From UBA967 sp044375555 (lineage in GTDB: Bacteria > Verrucomicrobiota > Verrucomicrobiia > Chthoniobacterales > Terrimicrobiaceae), in NCBI GenBank assembly GCA_044375555.1, contig JBILML010000004.1, positions 48,176-112,175 of the forward strand: a stretch of DNA of 64,000 bases, read 5' to 3'. A program made the position numbers and the translations under genes. Within the stretch, counting starts at the first letter, position 1; each line of letters opens with the position of its first letter. Below, piece after piece: positions 52,111-60,472 of this stretch. Below the pieces are notes generated by a model that saw nothing but the letters and a program-made list of their open reading frames with translations, made no database searches and was not told where the DNA came from.

Positions 52111-53004
52111 ATGAACACGAACGCACATTCCGAGATGGACGCGAAGATTCGCGCCGAGATTTTGGACAACCTGGACGAGGAACTGGAGCTCGAGATGGAA
52201 GAGGCCAGCGGCCAGCGAGCCGCTCCCGATGCGGGTTTTCGGGCGGTGTATTTCAAAGAGCTGTTCCGCATGCAGGCCGAGTTGGTGAAGTTGCAGGACT
52301 GGGTTGTGGCCAGCGGGAAGAAGATCGTGGTGTTGTTCGAGGGACGCGACGCTGCGGGCAAGGGCGGCGTGATCAAACGAATCACCCAACGCCTGAATCC
52401 CCGGGTGTGCCGTGTGGCGGCGTTGCCCGCTCCGAACAATCGCGAGAAGACGCAGTGGTATTTCCAGCGTTATGTGGAGCACCTGCCGGCGGCGGGGGAG
52501 ATCGTTCTATTCGACCGCAGTTGGTATAATCGCGCCGGGGTGGAGCATGTGATGGGCTTTTGCTCGCCCGAGGAATACGAGGCGTTCTTCCGCGATGTGC
52601 CCGAATTCGAGAAATTGATCATCCGTTCGGGAATCCAGCTCGTGAAATACTGGTTCTCGATCACCGACGCCGAGCAGGCCTTTCGCTTCAATGCGCGGAT
52701 TGCAGACCCTTTGAAGCAATGGAAGCTGAGCCCGATGGATCTCGAGTCGAGATCGCGCTGGGAGGACTACACGCGGGCCAAAGAGGTGATGCTTTCGCGG
52801 ACGAGCACCCCCGAGGCGCCATGGTGGGTGGTGAAGGCGGTGGACAAAAAGGGGGCCCGGTTGAATTGCATTTGCCATCTGCTCTCGCTCGTGCCCTACG
52901 AAACTGTGCCGCACGATCCGGTGCTTCTCCCCGAGCGGGTTCACCATCCCGACTACCACCGCCACGATGTCCCGCCAGACATGCTGGTGCCGGAATTTTA
53001 TTGA
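52111..53004 (+). CDS. ppk2: Polyphosphate kinase 2
   Basis: A 297-residue PPK2 family protein. Walker A is GRDAAGKGG (78-86), with the lid and substrate segments PNNREKTQWYFQRYV and FDRSWYNRAGVEHVMGFC. KLSPMDLESRSRWEDYTRAKE follows, split by the family-conserved Asp. It is a single domain with an acidic helical N-terminus, typical of class I enzymes that make nucleoside triphosphates from polyphosphate. It sits between the phosphate transporter and a porin, forming a phosphate-handling cluster. Confidence 0.95.
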   Translation: MNTNAHSEMDAKIRAEILDNLDEELELEMEEASGQRAAPDAGFRAVYFKELFRMQAELVKLQDWVVASGKKIVVLFEGRDAAGKGGVIKRITQRLNPRVCRVAALPAPNNREKTQWYFQRYVEHLPAAGEIVLFDRSWYNRAGVEHVMGFCSPEEYEAFFRDVPEFEKLIIRSGIQLVKYWFSITDAEQAFRFNARIADPLKQWKLSPMDLESRSRWEDYTRAKEVMLSRTSTPEAPWWVVKAVDKKGARLNCICHLLSLVPYETVPHDPVLLPERVHHPDYHRHDVPPDMLVPEFY

Positions 53005-53034
53005 GAAAAACCCACAAGAAAAACTCCCTCAAAC

Positions 53035-54507
53035 ATGAACCTGAAACACACAACCCTCGCGGTTTTTTTCAGCGTAGCGGCCTGGTCGGCCCAAGCGGCG
53101 AACAGTTGGTGGCAATGGCATCCGGTGGTGGACCGCGGGCCCGGAAACTACCTCAGCGGCGCTGTGCTTTCCGGCACGGCCGGCACTATTGACGGGGTTC
53201 GCATGCGGGCACATGAGGGGAATTTGAGTTCGCCGTGGAGCGACTGGTGGAATGGGAAATACATGCTCGGCGGGAGGGGAAATCTGTTGTTCGACGCGAG
53301 GCGGGCGGCGGGCGACCGGGGGCTGACTTTCACCGGGTATTACCAAGGGGCTTTTTTTGGAGCGGTGGCGGCGCAGGGCGGCTCGAAGGGATTCTGGGAC
53401 GAGCAGCTGACCTTTGGAGCGGACTTGGATTTCGGGAAGTTTCTCCAGGTCGAGCCGCTCGAGGGCGTGTCGGGCTTCGTTCTGGCGCGCTACCGCGACT
53501 CGTGGCCCGGCTCGAATCCGAACACCGTGGTCGAGGCGCAGTCGATGTTCAACCCCTCGAACTGGCAGAGCGGCACGCAGGCCCGGCTTTTGGCGATGGG
53601 CTTGTATTATGGCTCGGGAACGAGATTGGCGGTGAAGGACATGGTGGTGGTGCGGCTTGGCTGGCTGCAGCCGCAGCGGGATTTTGCAGACCAGCCGCTC
53701 TCAAAACTTTTCCTGAATAACGCGGTGAACAGCGCCAAGGGCATTGGCGGGAACATTCCGTTTTCTTCGAGTTTTTCGACCTGGGGCGGCGTCTTGAAGC
53801 TCCGGTTGCATGACACGGTGCAGTTCAACAACGGCCTCTACATGTCGTTCCCCAGCCCCACGGCATCTGCAAACCATGGCCTGCAGTTCGACGGAAGCCC
53901 CGGCAAAAACGGGTTGTTCTACATGAGCGAGGCGAGCTACACGCCGCTCCTCGGCGAGGCGAAACTGCCCGGCAAATACGCGTTCGGTGGCTACTACTAC
54001 GGAACACCCGGAGGGCAGACGGTGACTTGGAACGGCAACACCGCACCGGGCCAATACGGGTTTTATTTTCAGGCTGACCAGATGCTGTATCGCGAACCCG
54101 ACGCGGCTGTGGCGGCTGGCGGAAAGAACTTTAAAGAAGTGGTGCCAGCCAAAGAGCAGCAAATGCGCAAACAGGGGTTGAGCACATTCAACCTGCTGAC
54201 CTTCGCGCCTGGGTATGCGAAGGCGAACAACTTCCCGTTCTATTTTCAGAGCGGCATGGTTTACACGGGACTGTTCCCCTCGCGGGGCGAGGATTTGACG
54301 ATGGCCTCGATCGGCTACGGCGCCTACCAGGGCGGCGTGGGCTCGGTGGAGAAAAGCTACACCGCGGTGCTCGAAGGCGGATACCGATGGCAGTTGAACG
54401 GCTGGTCGTATGTGCAGCCATTTGTGCAATATTTCGTGAGGCCGAATGGAACTTCTCAGGTCCAAAACGCGGCGGTGCTGGGCTTTCTGGCGGGCTTGGT
54501 TTTTTAA
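53035..54507 (+). CDS. OprB-like outer-membrane porin
   Basis: A 490-residue exported protein with signal peptide MNLKHTTLAVFFSVAAWSAQAA. The mature part is rich in alternating aromatic and Gly strands (YMLGGRGNLLFDARRAAGD, GLTFTGYYQGAFFGAVA, YAFGGYYYGTPGGQ, YGFYFQADQMLY). It ends in a C-terminal Phe (FLAGLVF), as expected for an outer-membrane beta barrel. The overall order resembles carbohydrate-selective OprB porins. In this position, 30 bp after ppk2, it may pass phosphate or sugar phosphates instead (inference). The stop lies only 5 bp before the mosaic rfaE2 copy. Confidence 0.82.
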   Translation: MNLKHTTLAVFFSVAAWSAQAANSWWQWHPVVDRGPGNYLSGAVLSGTAGTIDGVRMRAHEGNLSSPWSDWWNGKYMLGGRGNLLFDARRAAGDRGLTFTGYYQGAFFGAVAAQGGSKGFWDEQLTFGADLDFGKFLQVEPLEGVSGFVLARYRDSWPGSNPNTVVEAQSMFNPSNWQSGTQARLLAMGLYYGSGTRLAVKDMVVVRLGWLQPQRDFADQPLSKLFLNNAVNSAKGIGGNIPFSSSFSTWGGVLKLRLHDTVQFNNGLYMSFPSPTASANHGLQFDGSPGKNGLFYMSEASYTPLLGEAKLPGKYAFGGYYYGTPGGQTVTWNGNTAPGQYGFYFQADQMLYREPDAAVAAGGKNFKEVVPAKEQQMRKQGLSTFNLLTFAPGYAKANNFPFYFQSGMVYTGLFPSRGEDLTMASIGYGAYQGGVGSVEKSYTAVLEGGYRWQLNGWSYVQPFVQYFVRPNGTSQVQNAAVLGFLAGLVF

Positions 54508-54512
54508 GCTCA

Positions 54513-54852
54513 GCTCCACCAGTTCCTACCACGGAGCCCGGTTTTTGATTGGCCCCGGTGCCTGCAGCCCGGCTGCGGAGTTCCTAGAATTTCGCCCGAT
54601 TGAAATTCTCAACAGCGACGCCTCTGTCCGCCGAGCCAAAGGCCCAACCCGACCTGTCAATCCCGAGCAAGACCTCATCTCCCAAATCCTCCCCGATGTC
54701 TTGGTGAAGGGAAAAGACTGGGCGCACTATGTGAGCGGCCGCGAAATCGTGGAAGCCAACGGCGGCCGCGTCGTGCTCGCCGAAATGGTCGAAGGCCGCT
54801 CCACCACCGCCACGATCGAGCGGATGCGGGGCGGGTAGGCTGTTTGACACAG
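54513..54852 (+). pseudogene. Mosaic, twice-deleted copy of the pseudo-cyclase/rfaE2 junction
   Basis: Three collinear blocks match 47169-48056. 54513-54610 copies the cyclase-like gene (47169-47266) with about 18 differences. 54608-54673 copies rfaE2 codons NSDASVRRAKGPTRPV onward (47740-47805) with about 5, all silent. 54674-54838 copies the rfaE2 3' end (47878-48042) with about 4, and a further 14 bases past the stop still match. The joins remove 476 bp (at a shared CTCAA) and 72 bp. Together these fuse the two original frames into one open frame that reuses the rfaE2 stop. The nucleotidyltransferase HRGH motif is missing and no good start codon exists after the porin stop, so a product is unlikely. 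Confidence 0.9.
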
Positions 54853-54871
54853 TCTGTGCTCTGTGTGAAAT
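54844..54871 (+). promoter_or_regulatory. Promoter/operator of the vapBC-like pair
   Basis: TTGACA (54844-54849) is a perfect -35 box with a weak -10 candidate TGAAAT (54866-54871, 16-bp spacing), just ahead of the GTG start at 54880. A dyad ACACAG (54847-54852) / CTGTGT (54861-54866) overlaps the boxes, the expected place for toxin-antitoxin autorepression. The -35 lies in the tail of the mosaic duplicate; the original locus reads TTGAGA at this position. Confidence 0.45.
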
Positions 54872-54879
54872 AGTGATGT

Positions 54880-55104
54880 GTGAAAACAATTTCCCTCACC
54901 GATTCGGCTTACCAGAGACTCAGCAGTTGGAAAGATGGCTGCACTTTTTCGGAAGTAGTCGAACGCATGGTTCCAGCCAAGGGCACCATGGCCTCGGCGC
55001 TGGCGGCTGCGGAGTCGATGCCCAATCTGAGCGATAAGGGATTCGATGCTCTTGAAAAGTCCTTGAACGCCACTCGAGCCAAACTTCCCGCCGCATGGAC
55101 TTGA
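54880..55104 (+). CDS. vapB: VapB-like antitoxin
   Basis: A 74-residue protein starting with GTG: KTISLTDSAYQRLSSWKDGC then FSEVVERMV. This is the short N-terminal DNA-binding form seen in antitoxins that pair with PIN toxins (KTISLxxxAYxRL..K). The C-terminal tail with helices and basic residues (FDALEKSLNATRAKL) should wrap the toxin. It overlaps vapC by 10 bp. It is probably autoregulated through the dyad upstream. Confidence 0.82.
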   Translation: MKTISLTDSAYQRLSSWKDGCTFSEVVERMVPAKGTMASALAAAESMPNLSDKGFDALEKSLNATRAKLPAAWT

Positions 55105-55502
55105 TCGCGGATACCACTGTTCTGATCGATGTGTGGCGTTTCCGAAACAAGCGCCAGCGCATTCAGGATTTGGTCGAAAAAGCAGGCCAATATTCCCTAG
55201 TCGTCCCTTGGATTGTTCAGGCTGAGTTCACTCGCGGGGCCTTGCACCAATCAATCTCCCGCGAGGAAATTTCGGGATTTCTTGGAGGCTTTCTCCTGAT
55301 GCCGCTCGATCAAGCCGTGATCGACGCCTACTGCGACCTTTGGGTGGTATTGGCAAAAAACGGACTTTCGCGCGATTACCCGGATCTTTGGATTGCAGCT
55401 CATGCCTTGACCCGCTCCTCGCCACTGCTCACGCGGAATCCCAAGCACTTCGAGTCCATTCCCGGCCTGGAAGTCGTCTCCTATTCGATTTCGGCAAAAT
55501 AA
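55095..55502 (+). CDS. vapC: VapC-like PIN-domain toxin
   Basis: A 135-residue PIN-domain ribonuclease. The acidic Mg2+ site is visible: Asp6 in LIADTTVLIDVW, Glu44 in IVQAEFTRG, and Asp94/Asp97 in LSRDYPDLWIAAHAL, with the usual ending LLTRNPKHFESIPGLEVV. VapC toxins cut tRNA or rRNA when free of VapB. All catalytic residues are present, so the toxin looks functional. It lies between the mosaic duplicate and the convergent site-2 protease (3-bp gap), suggesting insertion as a small cassette. Confidence 0.9.
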   Translation: MDLIADTTVLIDVWRFRNKRQRIQDLVEKAGQYSLVVPWIVQAEFTRGALHQSISREEISGFLGGFLLMPLDQAVIDAYCDLWVVLAKNGLSRDYPDLWIAAHALTRSSPLLTRNPKHFESIPGLEVVSYSISAK

Positions 55503-55505
55503 CCT

Positions 55506-56243
55506 CTACATCCGGCGCTCGAACCAATCCTCCGGGGGGAGGGGAGGCGGTTGGCGCTCCAAATCCTCGCGGTAGTTGGCGAAACGAATTTCGTCCTGCG
55601 CGCCGTTGAAGACAAAGATCGCGATCAGCATGAGCATGAAGTTCCCTTGGAGAAATCCCCCCACGCAAAAGACCCCCGCCAAAACCTGCCCGGTCCGACC
55701 CGCGATCCGCGTGGCTTTTGTCCACCGAATCTTCATTGCCAGAAGCGAGCGGAAAATCCGACCGCCATCCATCGGGAAGGCCGGAATCATGTTGAAGACG
55801 ACCAATCCCAGATTCACCAAAAGCAAATTGTGCAGGATCTCTCGAGTCTCGCCGGCGGGTCCGCTGAAAAGACCGCCACTCAGGCACAAGACGGGAGCCA
55901 GCACCACCGCGATGACCACATTCACTGCCGGGCCGGCCACGGCGATGACGAATTCCTCCTTGGGTTTGTCCGGAACCGCCAGCATCCGCGCCACCCCGCC
56001 GATGGGCAGAAGAGTAATGTCTGGCGTGGACACCCCGTAATAACGGCCTGCGAGGGCGTGGCCGAACTCATGGAGAAGCACGCAGATGAAAAGCAGAAGA
56101 ATAAACAGCACCGAGCGAGTAGCTTCGGCAGGTCCGCCAGATTGCCAGCCAACCCATCCGAAATACAGCGGGAGCAACAGGAAGGTGATGTGAATCCGCA
56201 CATCAATCCCCGCGATCCGCGCGATGCGATACGACCATTTCAT
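55506..56243 (-). CDS. Site-2 protease-type membrane metalloprotease
   Basis: A 245-residue intramembrane protease. The zinc motif HEFGH (58-62) lies in span 2, and the third ligand Asp159 is in NMIPAFPMDGGRIFRSLLA. Other spans: ITFLLLPLYFGWVGW, FVIAVAGPAVNVVIAVVLAPVL and FMLMLIAIFVFNGAQDEI. The short form without PDZ or CBS domains resembles SpoIVFB/Rip-like group proteins that release membrane-bound regulators. No obvious substrate (anti-sigma factor) is adjacent. It is divergent from serA. Confidence 0.9.
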   Translation of the reverse strand: MKWSYRIARIAGIDVRIHITFLLLPLYFGWVGWQSGGPAEATRSVLFILLLFICVLLHEFGHALAGRYYGVSTPDITLLPIGGVARMLAVPDKPKEEFVIAVAGPAVNVVIAVVLAPVLCLSGGLFSGPAGETREILHNLLLVNLGLVVFNMIPAFPMDGGRIFRSLLAMKIRWTKATRIAGRTGQVLAGVFCVGGFLQGNFMLMLIAIFVFNGAQDEIRFANYREDLERQPPPLPPEDWFERRM

Positions 56244-56344
56244 AAAAATTGTTTTCCGTAGGCCGCCGTTCGCCCTAAATGGAAGCCTCGGCAGCCACCA
56301 AACCCTGCCACTTTTTTAACAAACCGCACCATCTCATTCCGAAA

Positions 56345-57949
56345 ATGTCCTCATCCAAACCCAAGGTCCTCGTGGCCGATCCCGTTTCTCAACGCGGCGT
56401 AGACGAACTCGCCAACGGCGGCGCCCTCGAGGTCGTAGTCAATACCGGCCTGCCCGAAGCCGAACTCATCAAAATCATCCCCGAATTTTCCGCTCTCGTC
56501 GTCCGCAGTCAGACGAAAGTGACCGCCGCCGTCCTCGAGGCCGCTACGAAACTCCGCGTCGTCGGCCGTGCCGGGGTGGGGGTGGACAATGTGGATGTGG
56601 AAGCCGCCACGCGCCGTGGCGTGATCGTGATGAATACCCCCGGTGGAAACACGATCTCCACCGCCGAGCATGCCTTCTCGCTCATCGTGAGCGTCGCCCG
56701 CAGCATCCCGCAAGCCGATGCCTCGATGAAGGCCGGCAAGTGGGACCGCAAGAAATTCGAAGGCGTCGAACTCTACAACAAAACCCTCGGCATCCTCGGC
56801 ATGGGCCGCATCGGCACCGAGCTCGCCCGTCGCGCGATGGCATTCGGCATGCGTGTTGTGGCCTACGATCCCTACCTTTCCGTCAGCCGCGCCCGCAGCC
56901 TTCAGGTCGAACTCGTCGAGGATCTCGACGCGCTCATGCCGCAGGTCGATTTCATCAGCATGCACATGCCGCTCACCGACGAGACGCGCCACATGCTCGA
57001 TGCCCGTCGCCTCGGACTTTGCAAAAAAGGCGTCCGCATCGTGAACTGCGCCCGTGGCGGTTTGGTCGATGAAACCGCGCTCGGCGAGGCGCTCCACTCC
57101 GGACAAGTCGCCGGCGCCGCGCTCGATGTTTACGAAGTCGAGCCCCCGCCTGCCGACTTTCCGCTCCGCTCTGCGCCGAACATCGTTTTTACTCCGCACC
57201 TCGGAGCCAGCACGGCCGAAGCCCAGGAAAATGTCGGCATCGAGATCGCCCAAGCGATCGGCGCCGCCCTCCTCGACGGCGAAATTCGCAATGCCGTCAA
57301 CATGCCGAGCATCGACGCGAAGACAGCGGCCGTTGTTCGTCCTTACCTCACGCTTGGTGACAAACTCGGCCGTTTTGCAGCCCAACTCGCACCAAAGCGC
57401 AACGACCGCATCGTCATCACCTACGGCGGCAAGGCCGTGGAAATGCCCACCGACGCCATCAGCCGCGCGATCCTCACAGGATTCCTTAAACATGCCGGTG
57501 GCGAGGAAGTGAACAGCGTCAATGTCCGCAGCATGGCGGCGACCCTCGGCCTCGATGTGGAGGAAATTCGCTCCAGCGAGCAGACCGATTTCAACGAGTG
57601 GCTCCATGTGGCCGTCTTCAGCGGCGACAGCAAAGTCTCGGTCGGCGGCACTTTCTTCGGCGCGAAAAACGATCCCCGCATCGTGCGAGTGAATAGCAAC
57701 CCGGTGGAGATTACTCCCTCCGGCGTGGTGCTCATGCTCGAGAACCGCGACCGTCCCGGCATCGTCGGCTACATCGGCACGTTCCTTGGCCAATCGAACA
57801 TCAATATCGCCAGCATGAGCCTCTCCCGCACCGAACAGGGCGGACGCGCGCTCACGATGTTGAATCTCGATAGCCTGCCCAGCGACGAGGTCATGAAAAA
57901 ACTCGCCGCTGATCCGGACATGTTCGCCGTGAAGGTCATCTCGCTGTAA
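56345..57949 (+). CDS. serA: D-3-phosphoglycerate dehydrogenase
   Basis: A 534-residue SerA of the long, ACT-containing type, starting serine synthesis from 3-phosphoglycerate. NAD loop GILGMGRIGTELARR; active-site segments GRAGVGVDNVDVEAATRRG, NCARGGLVDE and FTPHLGASTAEAQENVG. An intervening domain (about 315-450) and C-terminal ACT domain (about 460-534, VVLMLENRDRPGIVGYIG) suggest serine feedback. The start MSSSKPK was chosen; an in-frame ATG 66 bp upstream would add a non-conserved peptide. It is followed after 20 bp by recO. Confidence 0.96.
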   Translation: MSSSKPKVLVADPVSQRGVDELANGGALEVVVNTGLPEAELIKIIPEFSALVVRSQTKVTAAVLEAATKLRVVGRAGVGVDNVDVEAATRRGVIVMNTPGGNTISTAEHAFSLIVSVARSIPQADASMKAGKWDRKKFEGVELYNKTLGILGMGRIGTELARRAMAFGMRVVAYDPYLSVSRARSLQVELVEDLDALMPQVDFISMHMPLTDETRHMLDARRLGLCKKGVRIVNCARGGLVDETALGEALHSGQVAGAALDVYEVEPPPADFPLRSAPNIVFTPHLGASTAEAQENVGIEIAQAIGAALLDGEIRNAVNMPSIDAKTAAVVRPYLTLGDKLGRFAAQLAPKRNDRIVITYGGKAVEMPTDAISRAILTGFLKHAGGEEVNSVNVRSMAATLGLDVEEIRSSEQTDFNEWLHVAVFSGDSKVSVGGTFFGAKNDPRIVRVNSNPVEITPSGVVLMLENRDRPGIVGYIGTFLGQSNINIASMSLSRTEQGGRALTMLNLDSLPSDEVMKKLAADPDMFAVKVISL

Positions 57950-57969
57950 CCGGCGGCAACTCTGTTGCC

Positions 57970-58497
57970 ATGGAACAAACAGAGGCCATCCTGATCCGCC
58001 GGCAGCCTTGGAGTGACACGAGCCTGATCGTGACATGGTTCACGCTCGCCCATGGCAAGATCGGCACGATGGCCAAGGCCGCCCGCCGCGCCAATAGCCC
58101 GTTTGCTGGTCACCTCGATCTCTTCCACCGCGTCGAGATCGGTTATCTGCCCGGCCGCAAGACTCCGCTCGGCACTTTGCGTGAGGTTCGAATCCTTTCC
58201 CTTTTCGAGTCGAAATCCGCCGCGAATGTTTTTCTCGGCGGCTACTTCGCCGAATTGCTCGACCTCGCTACCCAACCCGCGCACCCGCACCCCGAGGTTT
58301 TCGACCTCCTCTCCCGCGCCATCGCCCACCTTAGCGCCAAGCCCGCCACGCTTCGGGCCTTGGATTTTTTCGAACGCGAACTCGTCCGTCTGCTGGGCAT
58401 CGAGGAGGCGGAAACCCACCCGCTTGCTGCGATTGAAACCTATTGCGGACGCATCCCGGCATCCCGCCGCGCCGCCATCCAAATGCTCACGCCATGA
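57970..58497 (+). CDS. recO: Recombination mediator RecO, short form
   Basis: 175 residues. The N-terminal OB fold is clear: EQTEAILIRRQPWSDTSLIV, then LAHGKIGTMAKAARRANSPF and LDLFHRVEIGY. A helical C-terminal part follows (LLDLATQPAHPHPEVFDLL). RecO loads RecA with RecR in gap repair. The usual protein is about 240 residues and often ends with a four-Cys zinc motif; here the chain stops early at MLTP with only one Cys (YCGRI), so the zinc module is absent. It overlaps the rlpA start by 4 bp. Confidence 0.85.
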   Translation: MEQTEAILIRRQPWSDTSLIVTWFTLAHGKIGTMAKAARRANSPFAGHLDLFHRVEIGYLPGRKTPLGTLREVRILSLFESKSAANVFLGGYFAELLDLATQPAHPHPEVFDLLSRAIAHLSAKPATLRALDFFERELVRLLGIEEAETHPLAAIETYCGRIPASRRAAIQMLTP

Positions 58498-58964
58498 CCA
58501 AATCCTCTCTCGCTCTCCTTCTCCTCGTCTCGATCTTTCTCGGCGGATGCGCGGCGTCCTATGACGGCTACAAATACAAGCCCTACACCCTGCGCGGCGT
58601 GCGCTACCATCCGATCGCTCCGCGCCAAGCGGTTGGTCATGTCGAAACCGGCGTGGCCTCGCATTACAGTGAGCATTTTTTGATCTTCCCCGGCAAAACC
58701 GCCATCGGCGAAAAGCTCTGGCCCTGGACCCGCTGCGCTGCCCACAAAACCCTCCCTCTTCCGTGCTTCATCCGAGTGACCAATCTCCAAAATGGAAAAT
58801 CCACCAAAGTCCGCGTGAATGACCGGGGCCCTTTCATTCGAGGCCGCATGCTCGATGTGACCAAGCCCGTGGCCGACCAACTTGGCTTCACCGGCCAAGG
58901 TCTGACCCAAGTTCGCATCGAAGTCCTCAGCGTTGGCGACGGCCCGCACCGGATCCGACGCTAA
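58494..58964 (+). CDS. rlpA: RlpA-like septal lytic transglycosylase lipoprotein
   Basis: A 156-residue lipoprotein. Signal peptide with lipobox LGGCA (Cys19). The double-psi beta barrel holds GVASHYSEHF, the conserved AAHKTLPLP and VTNLQNGKSTKVRVNDRGPF, where His and Asp correspond to residues needed for cleavage of peptide-free glycan strands in RlpA. It lacks the C-terminal SPOR domain found in many homologues, so septal targeting would need another route. The ATG overlaps the recO stop (ATGA). Confidence 0.9.
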   Translation: MTKSSLALLLLVSIFLGGCAASYDGYKYKPYTLRGVRYHPIAPRQAVGHVETGVASHYSEHFLIFPGKTAIGEKLWPWTRCAAHKTLPLPCFIRVTNLQNGKSTKVRVNDRGPFIRGRMLDVTKPVADQLGFTGQGLTQVRIEVLSVGDGPHRIRR

Positions 58965-58967
58965 AAA

Positions 58968-60233
58968 TTATTGGCTAAACTTGCAGGCTGATTGTGCCGC
59001 GAGGGTCCCCGTGGCGAAGCAGGCTTGGAGCAGAAATCCGCCCGTGGGAGCCTCCCAATCGATCATCTCCCCAGCCACAAAAAGCCCCGGGATTTTTTTC
59101 ACCATCAAATCCTCGGTGAGTTCCTCCCAACGAACCCCACCCGCACTCGAGATGGCTTCTGCAATCGGTCTCGGGCCTCTGAGGGGGGTCACGACATTCT
59201 TCGCCTCGCGGGCGAGCGATGGGGCGTCTTTCCATTCTTTGCGGGCGAGCAGGGCACAGGCGGCATCACCAAGTTTCCAGCGCAGTCGAGCCTCTGTGGC
59301 GAAATTCCGACGCACGGATTCCATTTTAGCCACGAGTTGATCGACAGAGTGGGCCGGCTTGAGATCGATCGAAATCGAGGGAGCATCCATCTTGCGCAGC
59401 GCCGAGCCGAGCGCGTAGAGCGGCCCGCCTTCCAGCCCGTAGCGCGTGAGGATCAGTTCGCCGGAGGCGGATTTTTCTCCGGCGGTGACGCAGATATTTT
59501 TGAGCGGCTTGCCTTCGGCGGCGTGGAGGACTTCGGGGGGCCAGTCGTGCTCCCAGCCACAATTCGCCGGGGCGAGGGGACGCGTGGCGAGGCCGAGCTT
59601 CTCGAAGAGCGAGGTCCACTCGCCATCCGAACCCGTTTCTGGCCAAGAGCCGCCCCCGAGGCCAAGGATCACCGCATCGGCTTCGGCGCAGGTGCCATTT
59701 TCAAAAACGAGTTGGAATGGCCGACCGGCCTTGAGATCCACGAGGCGGTGATTCGTCTGAAAAATCACCCCCATTTCGCGCAGACGCGCCACCCACCGCC
59801 GAAGCAGGCCTGCGGCCTTGAGGTCCTTCAAATAAACCCGTCCGCTTTTTGTCGCGAAGGTTTCAAATCCCAACCCCAAAGCCCATTCGCGCAGTTCGCC
59901 GCTATCAAAAACCTCAAGAACCCCACGCCAGAAATCAGAATTTTTTTCCGAATATCTATTGGCGAAAATCTCCCCTGGTTCGGCATTGGTGAGATTCAAC
60001 CCGCCCTTCCCCGCGACGAGAAACTTCCTCCCGACCGATCGCTTGGCGTCGAAAAGAACGACCTTCATCCCCGCCGCCGCACAAACCTCCGCCGCTCGCA
60101 AACCAGCAGGCCCGCCACCAACAATCGCGACGCGCTTCGCTTCGAATATCACTTGGCCGGCACCCAGCGTTTCAAGGCATGACAAGGGTTCGCAGTTGAA
60201 CGCCCGAGAGACAAGCGGCTTGGCGCCCGCCAC
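58968..60233 (-). CDS. HI0933/TIGR03862-type flavoprotein
   Basis: A 421-residue FAD enzyme. The dinucleotide loop is RVAIVGGGPAGLRAAEV (from about 34). FLVAGKGGLNLTN, LGLGGGSWPETGSDG and the C-terminal FVAGEMIDWEAPTGGFLLQ are typical of the HI0933 family (TIGR03862 branch) of putative NAD(P)/FAD oxidoreductases or BaiN-like reductases. The physiological reaction is not established. The first about 30 residues are not conserved-looking; a GTG at about 60152, just before IFEAKRVAIV, is an attractive alternative start. It converges with rlpA, 3 bp apart. Confidence 0.88.
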   Translation of the reverse strand: MAGAKPLVSRAFNCEPLSCLETLGAGQVIFEAKRVAIVGGGPAGLRAAEVCAAAGMKVVLFDAKRSVGRKFLVAGKGGLNLTNAEPGEIFANRYSEKNSDFWRGVLEVFDSGELREWALGLGFETFATKSGRVYLKDLKAAGLLRRWVARLREMGVIFQTNHRLVDLKAGRPFQLVFENGTCAEADAVILGLGGGSWPETGSDGEWTSLFEKLGLATRPLAPANCGWEHDWPPEVLHAAEGKPLKNICVTAGEKSASGELILTRYGLEGGPLYALGSALRKMDAPSISIDLKPAHSVDQLVAKMESVRRNFATEARLRWKLGDAACALLARKEWKDAPSLAREAKNVVTPLRGPRPIAEAISSAGGVRWEELTEDLMVKKIPGLFVAGEMIDWEAPTGGFLLQACFATGTLAAQSACKFSQ

Positions 60234-60357
60234 TGGCTAAAGATTTTTGCAACCGGTGTCATTGTTAGAAAAGGTATCTACTGCTGAGAGCTTCAAGCCG
60301 CCGAGAGAAATATTCCAAAGAGGGAGCGGTGCATCCGAGACATCCCAGAGTAAAAAC

Positions 60358-60386
60358 TTGCCCCGACCCATCTCGATAGATACTTA
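60358..60386 (+). promoter_or_regulatory. Candidate promoter of tRNA-Phe
   Basis: TTGCCC (60358-60363) and TACTTA (60381-60386) with a 17-bp spacer end 13 bp before the mature tRNA 5' end. The match to consensus is partial and was found by eye. Confidence 0.35.
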
Positions 60387-60399
60387 TTTCGTCCTTCGC

Positions 60400-60472
<73 letters not shown>

